NCBI RefSeq assembly: GCF_023656745.1
Contig: NZ_JAMOKO010000007.1
Span: 57,043 to 121,042, forward strand
Reading direction: 5' to 3'
Origin: Collinsella sp. BG-O-102
Lineage (GTDB): Bacteria; Actinomycetota; Coriobacteriia; Coriobacteriales; Coriobacteriaceae
Length of the DNA stretch: 64,000 nt
The notes below the pieces were generated by a model that had not been told where the DNA came from, searched no databases, and was given only the letters and a program-made list of their open reading frames with translations. Of this stretch, positions 14,851 through 22,781 are shown piece after piece (position 1 is the first letter of the stretch; each line of letters starts with the position of its first letter). Both the position numbers and the translations under genes were made by a program.

Positions 14851-16737
14851 TCAGTCGACGAAGAGGCCGGACCATCCGTCGGCAACAGGCGGCTCCGCGG
14901 CCTCTTCCTCGAATTCGGGAGTCCAGAGATCGACGCCGTCCTCACGACCCATTTGCCTTGATATCAGCCTGGCCTGGTATTCCATCCTCTTGGCCGCCTC
15001 GTGCTCGCGCGTCCCCAGATCGAAGTGCTCCTTCGTCGGCATCCGCGTGCAATCGCAGACAGGGGCCCGGAAGCACCCCGCATGTTCCCTGCCCACGCCG
15101 TTCTCCGCGGTCTTCACCACGATGACGCCGTCCTTGTCGGGGGACATCTCCGTCCACTCCCAAGGATGAATCAGGTCGTCGGCGTGCTCGCTGTAGGATG
15201 TCGACCCCGTACCGCCCGAAGGCCCCCTGCTCGAGCTGGTTCCCATGGTGTGCCGCGTCGTCTTCCCGACTAGCTCGGTGAAATACTGGCGGTCCTCGGC
15301 CTCGCCCAGTTTCATGGCGACCTTGACGCCGCAGTTTGCCAGGATCTTCTTCCGTCCGTCGCGCTCGCCGTACTTGTTCAGCTGAGAGATGTTCTGGACT
15401 GCGCCCATCCAGAACAGGTCGTACGAGCGCCCAAGGCTGAGAAGGCTAGGCAGGCACTCGACCTTCGGCAGGTTCCCCCATTCGTCGCCGAGGATGGACA
15501 CCGGCCGCGGCAGCTTTCCACCAGCTGCGTCCGCGATGGAATACACGGCAGCGTAGAGCTGCTCGAACAGGACCGCCGCGATCGCGTTGTAGGGGGAGCC
15601 CTCGTCCATCACGTGGAGGAACAGCGCGGTCTTCTCGCTCAGGATTCTACTCGGATCGATATCATCGCCCGAGACCATTCGCGCAATCGGCGCCGAAGCG
15701 TAGATCCTCAGGTTGACCTTTAGCGTGGAAACGATGCTCCTCAGCTCGTTGCCGCCGCTCGAGATGAACTGTGAGGCACGCGAGCGGGCCGGATGCCCCT
15801 GCGGCAGGGAACGGAACAGGCCCTTCAGCGGCTCACACGGATCCTCGCCGGCCCCCTCCGTCCCCAGGCACATGATGTGGTAGACCGTCGCGAGGTGCTT
15901 GCAGCCCCGCGGGCAGCCCTCGTCCAGCACGACCAGAAGGATCGTCGCGGCGAGCAGCGACCGCGCGGATTCCGTCCAGTGGCTCGCCTTCGCATCGCCC
16001 TCCCCGGCGATGAGCGTACGGGCGACGGTATCCGCGGCCTGCTCAGCCCCCGGCAGATTCCCCCCGTTCGCGAGCCTATCGACCATTTCCAGTGGATTGA
16101 ACGTGTCGCTCTTCTCGGGATGCTGGGCGTCCAGCAGAAGCACCCGGTACCCGCGACGCTCCAGCTCGTCGCCCGTCAACTCGATGAGCTCACTCTTCAC
16201 ATCGGACACGATAATGGTCTGCGGCCTCGATTCCCCGTCATCCGCCCCATACGTCAGCAGATCAATTGTCGGGATCAGCAGCGATCTTGATTTTCCGGCA
16301 CCCGTTGAGCCGTCGAGGAACATGTGCCGCCTCGGTTCGAACAGATACTTGGAGCCGAACAGCGTCTTCTCAAACCCGTACACGAATCCTCTGCTTTTCG
16401 GCTGTCCGTGCCCGTCCCAAATCTCCGAGCCCCGGATGGTCTCCGGCCCCGTTTTCACCCGCGCCTCCCCAAGTACACCTCCGTCGGCGGCTCGCTCCTT
16501 CGAGGAAGCCGATAGCTGCATGAGCACGAATACCGACAGGAACAGCGCGAACGAGGCGAGACAGCCAGGGACGCAATGAGGCCCCACGTTAATCCACCAC
16601 CAAATGGTGTTATCCACGCTCAGGGTGAATCCGATCGAGCTCAGCTCGATTGGAAATCCGAGGATCATGCAATCGAGGGGAATGGCGATAAGTGGCGCAA
16701 ACCCCGCGGTAAGCAGCGCTGCGAAAACCAGCGCCAT
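14851..16737 (-). CDS. VirD4/TraG-like type IV coupling protein
   Basis: ATPase that brings the relaxase-DNA complex to a type IV secretion channel. Two N-terminal hydrophobic stretches (VFAALLTAGFAPLIAIPL and LASFALFLSVFVLMQL) anchor it. The motor domain has Walker A GSTGAGKSRS, DVKSELIELTGDELERRGY, and Walker B-like PVSILGDEWGNLPKV with the SLGRSYDLFWMGAVQNISQL segment typical of VirD4. An ATG at 16737 with AAGGAG upstream gives 628 residues; the frame is open to 16764. It is followed closely by the relaxase. No VirB4 or other channel gene is visible in the element. Confidence 0.88.
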   Translation of the reverse strand: MALVFAALLTAGFAPLIAIPLDCMILGFPIELSSIGFTLSVDNTIWWWINVGPHCVPGCLASFALFLSVFVLMQLSASSKERAADGGVLGEARVKTGPETIRGSEIWDGHGQPKSRGFVYGFEKTLFGSKYLFEPRRHMFLDGSTGAGKSRSLLIPTIDLLTYGADDGESRPQTIIVSDVKSELIELTGDELERRGYRVLLLDAQHPEKSDTFNPLEMVDRLANGGNLPGAEQAADTVARTLIAGEGDAKASHWTESARSLLAATILLVVLDEGCPRGCKHLATVYHIMCLGTEGAGEDPCEPLKGLFRSLPQGHPARSRASQFISSGGNELRSIVSTLKVNLRIYASAPIARMVSGDDIDPSRILSEKTALFLHVMDEGSPYNAIAAVLFEQLYAAVYSIADAAGGKLPRPVSILGDEWGNLPKVECLPSLLSLGRSYDLFWMGAVQNISQLNKYGERDGRKKILANCGVKVAMKLGEAEDRQYFTELVGKTTRHTMGTSSSRGPSGGTGSTSYSEHADDLIHPWEWTEMSPDKDGVIVVKTAENGVGREHAGCFRAPVCDCTRMPTKEHFDLGTREHEAAKRMEYQARLISRQMGREDGVDLWTPEFEEEAAEPPVADGWSGLFVD

Positions 16738-16764
16738 GACCACCTTCTCCTTCACGAGAACCAC

Positions 16765-17103
16765 CTACTCTCTCGCACGGGCGAGTAGGTCGTTGACCCA
16801 GCCCACCGCCGTCGAGACGATTGATGTCGCCCGGTTGAGATTATTGAGGACGACCGGATCGGACCCGTAGGTGTTGAGGGCGCGGACCGCCTGGTTGAGG
16901 TTCGTGCCGATCTTCTTCAACTCAGTCCTGATACCGGCAAGTTCCCCCGCGTCGGCGACCCTGACCGGCTTCTCGCCGCAGAGCAGGGCGGCATCGCGCA
17001 TGAAGGAGGACGCCGGCATGTTCATGGCCGCCGCCTTCTCCTCGATAGCCTTACGCTGCGACTCACTCATCCGTACGTTGATATGCGTATTCATGGAAGT
17101 CAT
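16765..17103 (-). CDS. MobC-like relaxosome accessory protein
   Basis: About 112 residues. The N-terminus NTHINVRMSESQRKAIEEKA reads as a ribbon-helix-helix, and the segment IRTELKKIGTNLNQAVRALNTYG is the conserved MobC motif. Such proteins bind oriT and help the relaxase. Its stop is 28 bp before the coupling protein start and a possible oriT lies just upstream. The exact start (17109, 17103 or 17094) is unclear. Confidence 0.72.
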   Translation of the reverse strand: MTSMNTHINVRMSESQRKAIEEKAAAMNMPASSFMRDAALLCGEKPVRVADAGELAGIRTELKKIGTNLNQAVRALNTYGSDPVVLNNLNRATSIVSTAVGWVNDLLARARE

Positions 17104-17117
17104 AACCATCCAATCAG

Positions 17118-17158
17118 AACCACCCTTAAAAAGGGTGGTTTGCTCTTAGGGTATAACC
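17118..17158. other. Candidate oriT region
   Basis: Just upstream of the MobC-like gene: perfect 10-bp inverted repeat AACCACCCTT / AAGGGTGGTT (17118-17127 / 17131-17140), then a small GGGTATAACCC palindrome. Position before mobC with stem-loops fits an origin of transfer; no nick-site consensus was verified. Confidence 0.3.
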
Positions 17159-17850
17159 CACGGGCCCCGGGCTCGCGTCTAAAGGCGCGGGCCCGGACTT
17201 CGTCCAGGCCTAGTGCATCTTGACCCGTGGCGCGCCGGTCGAACCGGCAGCATCACCCCCTCTTGAAGGGGTCCTCGTACTCCTTCACGCTCAGCTTGTC
17301 CAGCGCGATGTCGTGGGACTCCTGCTCCCTGATGTACTTGGCGATCGTCGCCTCGTTCAGGCCGACGGTGGACACGTAGTAGCCCTCCGCCCAGAACTTC
17401 CTGTTGCCGAACTTGTACTTGAGGTTGGCGTGCCTGTCGAATATCATCAGCGAGCTCTTCCCCTTCAGGTAGCCCATGACGCTCGCGACGCTGTACTTCG
17501 GCGGGATCGCCAGCAGCACGTGCACGTGGTCGGGCATCAGGTGCCCCTCGATTATCTCGATCCCCTTGTACTCGCACAGCTTCCTGAGGATCTCCCCTAT
17601 GTCGCTCCTGATTTGGTTGTAGATCACTTTGCGCCTATACTTCGGCGTGAACACGATGTGGTACTTGCACATCCACTTCGTGTGGGAAAGGCTGTAGGCC
17701 TTCTGGGCCATGGCGACCACCCCTTCGACTCGAATTCTTGACGGCCTGAACAATCGTCAATATCGGTCGGAGGGGTGGCTTTGTAAAGCCGTTTGTCTCC
17801 ACCCGCGTAGCGGGTGGTTTAAAGCTGGCCGCTGCGCGGCCAGCGGACTA
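17150..17850 (-). mobile_element. IS200-type insertion sequence
   Basis: A single tnpA gene flanked by hairpin-rich ends: stems CCACCCGC / GCGGGTGG (about 17800-17818) and GCTGGCCGC / GCGGCCAGC (about 17824-17844) on the upstream side, and a GGGCCCGG-rich structured region at 17160-17200 downstream. IS200/IS605 elements end in such hairpins rather than inverted repeats. Exact boundaries are approximate. Confidence 0.65.
17253..17711 (-). CDS. tnpA: IS200/IS605-family transposase TnpA (Y1 HUH)
   Basis: 152 residues. The Y1 transposase marks are all present: KYHIVFTPKYRRKV, the HUH motif in MPDHVHVLLAIPP, and the catalytic Tyr in ATIAKYIREQE. The length is normal and the frame intact, so it may be active. 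A start at 17711 (MAQKAYSLSH) is preferred to 17753, as GGGGTGG precedes it. It sits between the mobilization genes and the replication-like genes of the element. Confidence 0.93.
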   Translation of the reverse strand: MAQKAYSLSHTKWMCKYHIVFTPKYRRKVIYNQIRSDIGEILRKLCEYKGIEIIEGHLMPDHVHVLLAIPPKYSVASVMGYLKGKSSLMIFDRHANLKYKFGNRKFWAEGYYVSTVGLNEATIAKYIREQESHDIALDKLSVKEYEDPFKRG

Positions 17851-17897
17851 AAGTCTTGAATCCGAGCGGGGCCGACGCATCGGCCCCGCCCCTTTTA

Positions 17898-18173
17898 TTA
17901 AGTTGAAATTGTTTGGAGCATCTGACCGATGCGCCCAATCCTCACCCTCGCCCAGACATCGAAGGGGACTCCCGGCAAGCTGCCGAGATATATACGGTAT
18001 GGTCGCCATTGTTCTCTATAGATATCGAGAGCATCGAGCAGGCGCTTCCATTCCCAAATGAGCTCATCGGCCGAGAGCAGAGGAAGATCCCTGTTCTCGG
18101 CGCGCGCGAGCTCATCGGACGACAAGCATGGATTGGGAGCCCGGTATCCACCAATGTAGGGTCCGGGCTCCAT
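17898..18173 (-). CDS. Hypothetical protein downstream of the element helicase
   Basis: 91 residues, starting 2 bp beyond the stop of the helicase gene and so probably co-translated. The sequence is rich in Trp, Arg and Tyr (WEWKRLLDALDIYREQWRPYRIYLG, read 20 residues at a time, suggests one helix) with no recognised domain. A hairpin with GC-rich stem at 17861-17883 and a T-run on the plus strand lies beyond its stop. A role in element maintenance is guessed only from position. Confidence 0.5.
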   Translation of the reverse strand: MEPGPYIGGYRAPNPCLSSDELARAENRDLPLLSADELIWEWKRLLDALDIYREQWRPYRIYLGSLPGVPFDVWARVRIGRIGQMLQTIST

Positions 18174-18175
18174 AA

Positions 18176-19042
18176 TTAGCCGATTTCGGTAAACATCGCT
18201 GCTGGTGCGTTGAACTCAAACTCGACAATACCGCAGGAACCGTAACGGTTCTTTGTGATTGAAGCAATGACGGGCCGTTTTTTAAGCAACATATTGGCAT
18301 TACGCTCTTCGGGCTTATCGCCCTTAATAGAAAGCGACATAACGAGATCTGCCGAATACTCGAACATGTTGCACCCGCCTATCGCCTGAAGCCCGGTGGT
18401 CTGCTTGTCGTAATTAACGCGGTTAATTGATGAGATAGCGAAGAGCGGACAATGGGCCTCATCCACGATTCGGCGGAGCTCGGAAGCGACGAGCTTGAGA
18501 CCGATACGCTCGTCGGCAATGCGCAGTTCCTGCGGCAAAGAGACGATTTGCGCGTAATCAACAATAACCAGTGGCGGTTCGCCATGTTTATCGGCAACCT
18601 CTTCGATTGCCTTTCGCATCCCGGCATATTTAATTTCACCAGGAATGATATACATTCGCTCGGCGATGCTGCGGGCGTAAATGTCGAGAACCTTCTCGAA
18701 GAGCCCGCGTTTGTCCTCAGACATGCCATCGCCGTTCATATCATCGTGCGTGAGCTCGCCGCCCGAGATGCGGGTGAGGCTCTTCGCGAGCATGCTGTCT
18801 CGCCCGAGCTCGCCCTCAAAGATGACCACCGGATGGCCAGCAATGGCCCATCCGTCGGCGATTTGCTGCATAAACGTTGTTTTACCCGTACCGGGTCCGC
18901 CGGGGACGATGCACAGGTATTGACGAAGACCTCCGAGGATAGTATCCAGCGCACCGTGTTCGATATGCCCAAGCGGCCTATTCTTTAAGATACGCAAGGC
19001 GGTCTCGTCGAGGCCGACGCTCATGGGATTTAAAGCCGGCAC
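18176..19042 (-). CDS. DnaB-like replicative helicase domain protein (RecA-fold ATPase)
   Basis: 288 residues matching only the C-terminal ATPase domain of DnaB. Walker A is GGPGTGKTTF (about 49-57), Walker B VIVDYAQIVS, then FAISSINRVNY and SADLVMSL, which match DnaB motifs H3 and H4. The N-terminal DnaB domain is absent. GTG at 19042 follows GGAGGCGAG; ATG at 19024 is an alternative. It overlaps the HTH gene by 13 bp, so the two form a unit. It may support replication of the excised element. Confidence 0.78.
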   Translation of the reverse strand: MPALNPMSVGLDETALRILKNRPLGHIEHGALDTILGGLRQYLCIVPGGPGTGKTTFMQQIADGWAIAGHPVVIFEGELGRDSMLAKSLTRISGGELTHDDMNGDGMSEDKRGLFEKVLDIYARSIAERMYIIPGEIKYAGMRKAIEEVADKHGEPPLVIVDYAQIVSLPQELRIADERIGLKLVASELRRIVDEAHCPLFAISSINRVNYDKQTTGLQAIGGCNMFEYSADLVMSLSIKGDKPEERNANMLLKKRPVIASITKNRYGSCGIVEFEFNAPAAMFTEIG

Positions 19043-19284
19043 GGTTCGCTCGCCTCCAATTCATGGAGGTATGCAAAGAAGCTCGATTCAAGGATGTAAA
19101 TGCGGCGGTGCAACGCAATCGCGCGCCCGCTCTCCTTCATCATCTTCGAGGCCGTAACCGGACTCAAGCCGGTTATCTTGCACACTTCAGCGATGCCAAG
19201 AAGGCGCTCGTGGCCCAAGTTGGAATCAGAAGAAACCGCAGTTGATGCTTGTACGGCAGCGTACGGTTCAGGCTCTACAATCAT
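19030..19284 (-). CDS. Excisionase-like helix-turn-helix protein
   Basis: 84 residues with a MerR/Xis-type winged helix: LLGIAEVCKITGLSPVTASK, then MMKESGRAIALHRRIYILES. Such proteins are often encoded near an integrase and bend DNA for excision or regulate element genes. The start at 19284 follows AAAGGAT. It is the first gene of the helicase unit and is divergent from the 19547 gene, from which it is separated by a 262-bp AT-rich region. Confidence 0.65.
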   Translation of the reverse strand: MIVEPEPYAAVQASTAVSSDSNLGHERLLGIAEVCKITGLSPVTASKMMKESGRAIALHRRIYILESSFFAYLHELEASEPCRL

Positions 19285-19546
19285 GGTAGAATCCTTTCAG
19301 GCTAGCTCGCCCCTCCCCCTTCGTCGCCAAACTTAGATAGGGAAGGGCGGGCGGCTTTTTAATCAATGACCGAAAATAAAATAACTCCTTTCAAACAAGC
19401 TGGTCAGGCGCTTACTGTTTATATTGTAACACTGTCTGTTGCACAATCATATCTAGTTACAGTTCTAATTTCTAATTCACTTTCTGACTGTATAGACTTT
19501 ATTGTCTGACTGATTTAATATATATACAACGATGATTGGAGTGGTT
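19285..19546. promoter_or_regulatory. Divergent regulatory region of the element
   Basis: 262 bp, strongly AT-rich, between the HTH gene and the 19547 gene. It holds repeated TCTGACTG words (near 19484 and 19505) and a TTTAATATATATA stretch suitable for a plus-strand -10. The repeats may be operators for the HTH protein or another phage-like repressor. Confidence 0.35.
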
Positions 19547-20311
19547 ATGGGACGTTTACCATTATCCGGAAGTAAGATGCGGAAAATTAAGTTCGGAACA
19601 ACTGTTCAGGCGACGACCCCGGAGAAAATCGAAGAGCTACGCCTCAAGAACCCCGAATCAGTCAGAAGCACCGGCGAGGCTATCGACTATCTATGCAACC
19701 TGCTCACGGGGTTGCAGCCGAGGGTCGCCAGGGCCCTCGATGAGGCGTGCCTCAGGGAAGCTCGGCAAATCACCAATGAAATGAAGGCCCTTCCCGTTGA
19801 CGGATCAGAAGAAATGAGTTTTAGTCAATTGGAACTTTATCGAGAGCAATTCCAGAGGCTCCACGACCATTTCTCTTTATATTGCGAGAAAGAGGAGAGG
19901 CCCCAGGGAATGAGACGGGTCGATCTCCTCGGCGGCGATTACGCTGTCCTCCCCTCCTCTTGGACTTTATTGGAAACAGAGGAATGCGCGAAGTCTTGCA
20001 GCCAGGTCGGAATTATCGAAATTCGCGGCGGCGCAAAATACGATGCGCCTCATTTTGCCTTCTTCCATAACGGAGAGTACAGTCAAAAGGACAAATTGCA
20101 GCGCGCAACCAAACTCTGGCCCCGCATGACCGACGTGATGCGCGACGAGGTCAAACTGGTCACAGATGATGATGGACATTACCTAAATATGGACGAGCAC
20201 CTAGCCGCCCCCATCATTTGTTATTTCAACCTTCTAGATGCCAGCTACTATCAGTCTATGGAGCTGGAGCCGCCATATGGCGCAATGATCTACCGAAACA
20301 ATGTCGCTTAA
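19547..20311 (+). CDS. Element protein of unknown function
   Basis: 254 residues, soluble and acidic, with no recognised domain. The N-terminal part is basic (GRLPLSGSKMRKIKFGTTVQ) and a helical middle section follows (EAIDYLCNLLTGLQPRVARA, LELYREQFQRLHDHFSLYCE). The C-terminal part contains an FFHNGEYSQKDKLQRATKLW segment. The ATG at 19547 follows GGAG with a 6-nt gap. It is the only large plus-strand gene of the element backbone and ends at a bidirectional terminator shared with the integrase. It may be a regulator or partitioning factor, but nothing shows this. Confidence 0.55.
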   Translation: MGRLPLSGSKMRKIKFGTTVQATTPEKIEELRLKNPESVRSTGEAIDYLCNLLTGLQPRVARALDEACLREARQITNEMKALPVDGSEEMSFSQLELYREQFQRLHDHFSLYCEKEERPQGMRRVDLLGGDYAVLPSSWTLLETEECAKSCSQVGIIEIRGGAKYDAPHFAFFHNGEYSQKDKLQRATKLWPRMTDVMRDEVKLVTDDDGHYLNMDEHLAAPIICYFNLLDASYYQSMELEPPYGAMIYRNNVA

Positions 20312-20340
20312 AAAAGAGGCCCCAAAGGGGCCTCTTTTTT
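20310..20340. terminator. Bidirectional terminator between the 19547 gene and the integrase
   Basis: Perfect 14-bp stem AAAAAAGAGGCCCC / GGGGCCTCTTTTTT with an AAA loop. It serves both convergent genes. Confidence 0.92.
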
Positions 20341-20348
20341 AGCCCTTT

Positions 20349-21626
20349 TTAGCCCTTCAGCAGATCATCCAGCACTGATGCTGCCTTCTGGTCATTTGCC
20401 TCGATAAAGTGGCTATAGATAGACAGCGTCGTCGATGGGCTAGCATGGCCCAAACGCGCCTGGATCGTCTTAATGTCCGCATTGGCACCAACGAGCAAAG
20501 TCGCTTGCGTATGTCTAAGCTCATGAGGCTTCAGCCCGCTATAACCCGTATAGCGGGTACGTTTGACGCCGTCACTCCCAATGACTTCCCTGCTCTCCTT
20601 AAAAGTACCGAAGCCGTTTTTCGCCGCAAACAGCCTAAACGCCCTTGAATAGTTATGTCCATCCATCCGGGTCACAAGAGCCCGTTTGCCGTTGGCGGCG
20701 TCAACGATCCCAATGGAATGGACAATGGGCGTTTCTCCAGTCTGCCCCACTGCAAAGGAATCGAACTCACTCCGCTGAATGGCTTTCCACCTGTCCAGAT
20801 AGTCGGCAAGTTCATTTCCAACCGAAATCTTACGCCTGCTCATCTTTGATTTAGGCGGCCTCAATGTCCTGTCGTTCGTATATTGCTTTACTATCCTCAG
20901 AGTCTTGGCGTCGGGGTCATAATCCTCCCATGAGAGACCAAGGGCCTCCCCCTTCCTCAAACCGCAGAGAAGTAGAAGCATTGTGCATGTGATAAAGGAA
21001 GATGGCTTCTCCTCCAAAAGGACCGCAAGAAGCCTTGCCGCCTCATCGGCGCTCAGCGCCTTACGAGCCTCGACATTCTGCTTGGGCAGTTTCACTCCCC
21101 TACAAGGGTTTTTGCCCACGAGGTCGTTATCGACGGCATCCTCCATTACCTGTTTGAGCTTGATGTGGATGCGGCGAATTTCACTTTCGCTGAATCGGCC
21201 TTCTTTTCTAGCCTTGGCATAAGCAGTGCGAACGTCATCCGATTTAAGCCGAGTGAGATCGGGATTGCCGAACAGCTCGCGTATGTGACGAATGTCCAAA
21301 CCTTCACGCTCATAAGCAAGAGGTGATCCCATGGTCGACTCCCTGTTCGCGTGAAACCTGTCCGCATAATCTGATAGGCCCAGAGGACCATTGCCACGGT
21401 TGGAAGCGCCCTCAAGTTCAGCTCTATAGGCCTCCAGCGCCTTGGCGACTTCACTCGGCCAGTTTTTCGGGTTCTTGCTTCTGCAGTGAACCCTGCGTGA
21501 CGGACTACGGCGGTACCGTCCTGTCTCCGGATCTTTTCCCAGGGAAAAATAAATCCGATAGACGCCTTTGCTCTTATCGATGCATTCCGATGTGCCGCGA
21601 GCGGTCTTTTTTATCAATCCCTGCAA
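20349..21626 (-). CDS. int: Tyrosine recombinase integrase of the element
   Basis: 425 residues. An N-terminal AP2-like arm-binding part (GVYRIYFSLGKDPETGRYRR) is followed by a SAM-like core-binding domain (GLSDYADRFHANRE to KQVMEDAVDNDLVGKNPCRG) and the catalytic domain. The catalytic set is complete: Arg in LLLCGLRKGEALGL, HELRHTQAT, LGHASPSTTL and Tyr in SIYSHF. Integrases of this class insert into tRNA genes, matching the 47-bp repeat in tRNA-Thr. The gene reads away from the nearby right attachment site at 21854. A large palindrome lies just upstream of its start. Confidence 0.95.
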   Translation of the reverse strand: MQGLIKKTARGTSECIDKSKGVYRIYFSLGKDPETGRYRRSPSRRVHCRSKNPKNWPSEVAKALEAYRAELEGASNRGNGPLGLSDYADRFHANRESTMGSPLAYEREGLDIRHIRELFGNPDLTRLKSDDVRTAYAKARKEGRFSESEIRRIHIKLKQVMEDAVDNDLVGKNPCRGVKLPKQNVEARKALSADEAARLLAVLLEEKPSSFITCTMLLLLCGLRKGEALGLSWEDYDPDAKTLRIVKQYTNDRTLRPPKSKMSRRKISVGNELADYLDRWKAIQRSEFDSFAVGQTGETPIVHSIGIVDAANGKRALVTRMDGHNYSRAFRLFAAKNGFGTFKESREVIGSDGVKRTRYTGYSGLKPHELRHTQATLLVGANADIKTIQARLGHASPSTTLSIYSHFIEANDQKAASVLDDLLKG

Positions 21627-21644
21627 TCATATCCCTCGTTAGAT

Positions 21645-21736
21645 TTTCGATTAGGCTTGCTGGCAAAGCCTTTAAAGCTTTGCCAGCAAGCCTAATCGAA
21701 ACTTTTCACACTTTTAAGTCTCTCTAAGTGTGAAAA
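21645..21736. repeat. Two nested palindromes upstream of the integrase
   Basis: A perfect 25-bp inverted repeat (21645-21669 / 21677-21701; 7-nt loop) is followed by an 11-bp one (TTTTCACACTT at 21703-21713, AAGTGTGAAAA at 21726-21736). They lie between the integrase start and the right attachment site and may be recombination or excisionase sites, or control integrase expression. Confidence 0.8.
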
Positions 21737-21853
21737 TAGTGGGAAATATGATTCTAATAGCTAGCTCAATAATTGTTAATTACCTATTTCTACCTGCGCT
21801 TCCTTTTAATTCAGTGAAATTGGCCTCATCTCGTCAAATGCCGAATTCACGTA

Positions 21854-21900
21854 CTCGTAAAGCGGGGGTCACCGGTTCGAGCCCGGTCGCTGGCTCCATT
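21854..21900 (+). repeat. Right attachment repeat (attR core), displaced tRNA-Thr 3' half
   Basis: 47 bp identical to 5995-6041. It is only the 3' half of the tRNA, from the anticodon loop to just past CCA, so it is not a functional tRNA gene. Confidence 0.92.
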
Positions 21901-21910
21901 ACACAAGACA

Positions 21911-21932
21911 GCCGCCTTCGGGCGGCTTTTTT
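21911..21932 (+). terminator. Original terminator of the tRNA-Thr gene
   Basis: GCCGCC-TTCG-GGCGGC stem followed by TTTTTT, 11 bp beyond the displaced tRNA 3' half. Insertion of the element has cut it off from the working tRNA. Confidence 0.85.
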
Positions 21933-21998
21933 GTTGCCGATTTCGGGCGCACATCCGCCAATCCAGGCACAACGCCGCCGGAAACTCCCCTACTCAAC

Positions 21999-22078
21999 AA
22001 AAAGCCCCGCCAACCGTGATTCCCCTAGGGAAAACACGGTTGGCGGGGTCGCAGCGTGATTCCCCTAGGGAAATCACG
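21999..22078 (-). terminator. Terminator of the NanQ/YhcH-like gene, with a second hairpin
   Basis: Stem CCCCGCCAACCGTG / CACGGTTGGCGGGG (22005-22048) ends in a T-run on the minus strand. A second hairpin at 22055-22078 has arms CGTGATT / AATCACG and repeats the loop word TTCCCCTAGGG of the first. Confidence 0.85.
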
Positions 22079-22110
22079 CCAGCGCACGAACAGCTCAGCC
22101 GAGCAGCGCG

Positions 22111-22584
22111 TTACTCCTCCCAGTAAGCGTCTGCAAGCAGCTTAAAGCAGATCTTCTTGACCGGCTGCGCGCCATCGCCCGGGAACTCGAGCGTGGGCAT
22201 GTGAGGCTCGCCGGCAACAAACAGCGCAAACTTGTCGTCAGCAAGATCGCCGGCGATCGAGGCGTCGGAATCGACCAGATCGTAGTCGTCCTTCTCGTCA
22301 AACTCCTGAACCAGCGTCAGGCTGCCCGTGGCAACCTTAAAGGCCTCGCGACCCTCGACGTCGATCTGCAGGTCGTGATAGCGCTGATGCGTCTCATAGT
22401 GAGCCTCGGCTTCGGGACGCGTCGTGGGAGCCATGACGTTCGCAAAGACCTTGTCGCCCAGAATCGGATGGCTGCCGACCTCGAGCTTCGCCGGATCGTT
22501 CTCCTCGAGCCAATCGATCAGCACGTCGAGGCCCTTGAGCATTCCACGGTACTCCTCGATATCGCCCAATGCACCGTAAATCAT
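22111..22584 (-). CDS. YhcH/YjgK/YiaL (NanQ-type) family protein
   Basis: 157 residues of the cupin-like family that includes E. coli NanQ, reported as an N-acetylneuraminate anomerase. The family signature YETHQRYHDLQIDVEG is present, as is the N-terminal MIYGALGDIEEYRG; the C-terminus FPGDGAQPVKKICFKLLAD also fits. It lies at the downstream end of a minus-strand cluster of amino-sugar and hexose genes, consistent with sugar processing. Its exact sugar is not shown. A strong terminator follows. Confidence 0.85.
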   Translation of the reverse strand: MIYGALGDIEEYRGMLKGLDVLIDWLEENDPAKLEVGSHPILGDKVFANVMAPTTRPEAEAHYETHQRYHDLQIDVEGREAFKVATGSLTLVQEFDEKDDYDLVDSDASIAGDLADDKFALFVAGEPHMPTLEFPGDGAQPVKKICFKLLADAYWEE

Positions 22585-22616
22585 CTAAATCCCCTCTCGG
22601 ATCGTTTCTTTGGCGG

Positions 22617-22745
22617 CTACTCGGCAAACGCATTACCGACGCTGTTGCCACCCACATGCGTCTCGACCAGGGTAAGGTCGGGATTGAACACGACAGTGTC
22701 GGCGTCGCGCCCCGGCATAATGCTACTGCACCTGTCGGCGACATG
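22617..22745 (-). pseudogene. Decayed 3' end of a second nagA gene
   Basis: Read in frame, this stretch gives HVADRCSSIMPGRDADTVVF, then NPDLTLVETHVGG and NSVGNAFAE, then TAG. It aligns without gaps to the last 43 residues of the intact NagA encoded at 25475-26644 (HIEDKCGSIMPGRDADFVVF onward). Nothing upstream continues the match, so it is a leftover of a duplicated or deleted nagA copy. It sits between the yhcH-like gene and the pfkB gene. Confidence 0.85.
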
Positions 22746-22781
22746 AGCTAGCAACCGATGCCGGGGCCGCAGCACAAGCTC

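Larger units (their letters stand above)
5995..21900. mobile_element. Integrative mobilizable element in tRNA-Thr carrying a RiPP-like operon
   Basis: Bounded by a 47-bp direct repeat of the tRNA 3' half; repeat to repeat the unit is 15,859 bp. Inside are a tyrosine integrase beside the right repeat, an excisionase-like HTH protein, a DnaB-like helicase, a MobC-like protein, a VirD4-type coupling protein and a relaxase. No VirB4 or other channel gene is visible, so it is probably mobilized by a helper (inference). Cargo: the radical SAM peptide operon, a ribbon-helix-helix protein, an EcsC pseudogene and several IS remnants. The cargo operon is visibly more AT-rich than the flanking chromosome, which supports transfer. 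Confidence 0.9.

Noticed and set aside
14060..15169. A 369-codon plus-strand ORF opposite the relaxase and coupling protein
   Set aside because: Composition is Arg/Pro/Leu-rich shadow; the minus-strand genes have clear motifs.
21850..21900. Second tRNA-Thr gene
   Set aside because: Only the 3' half from the anticodon loop is present; the 5' half is missing, so it is the attachment repeat.
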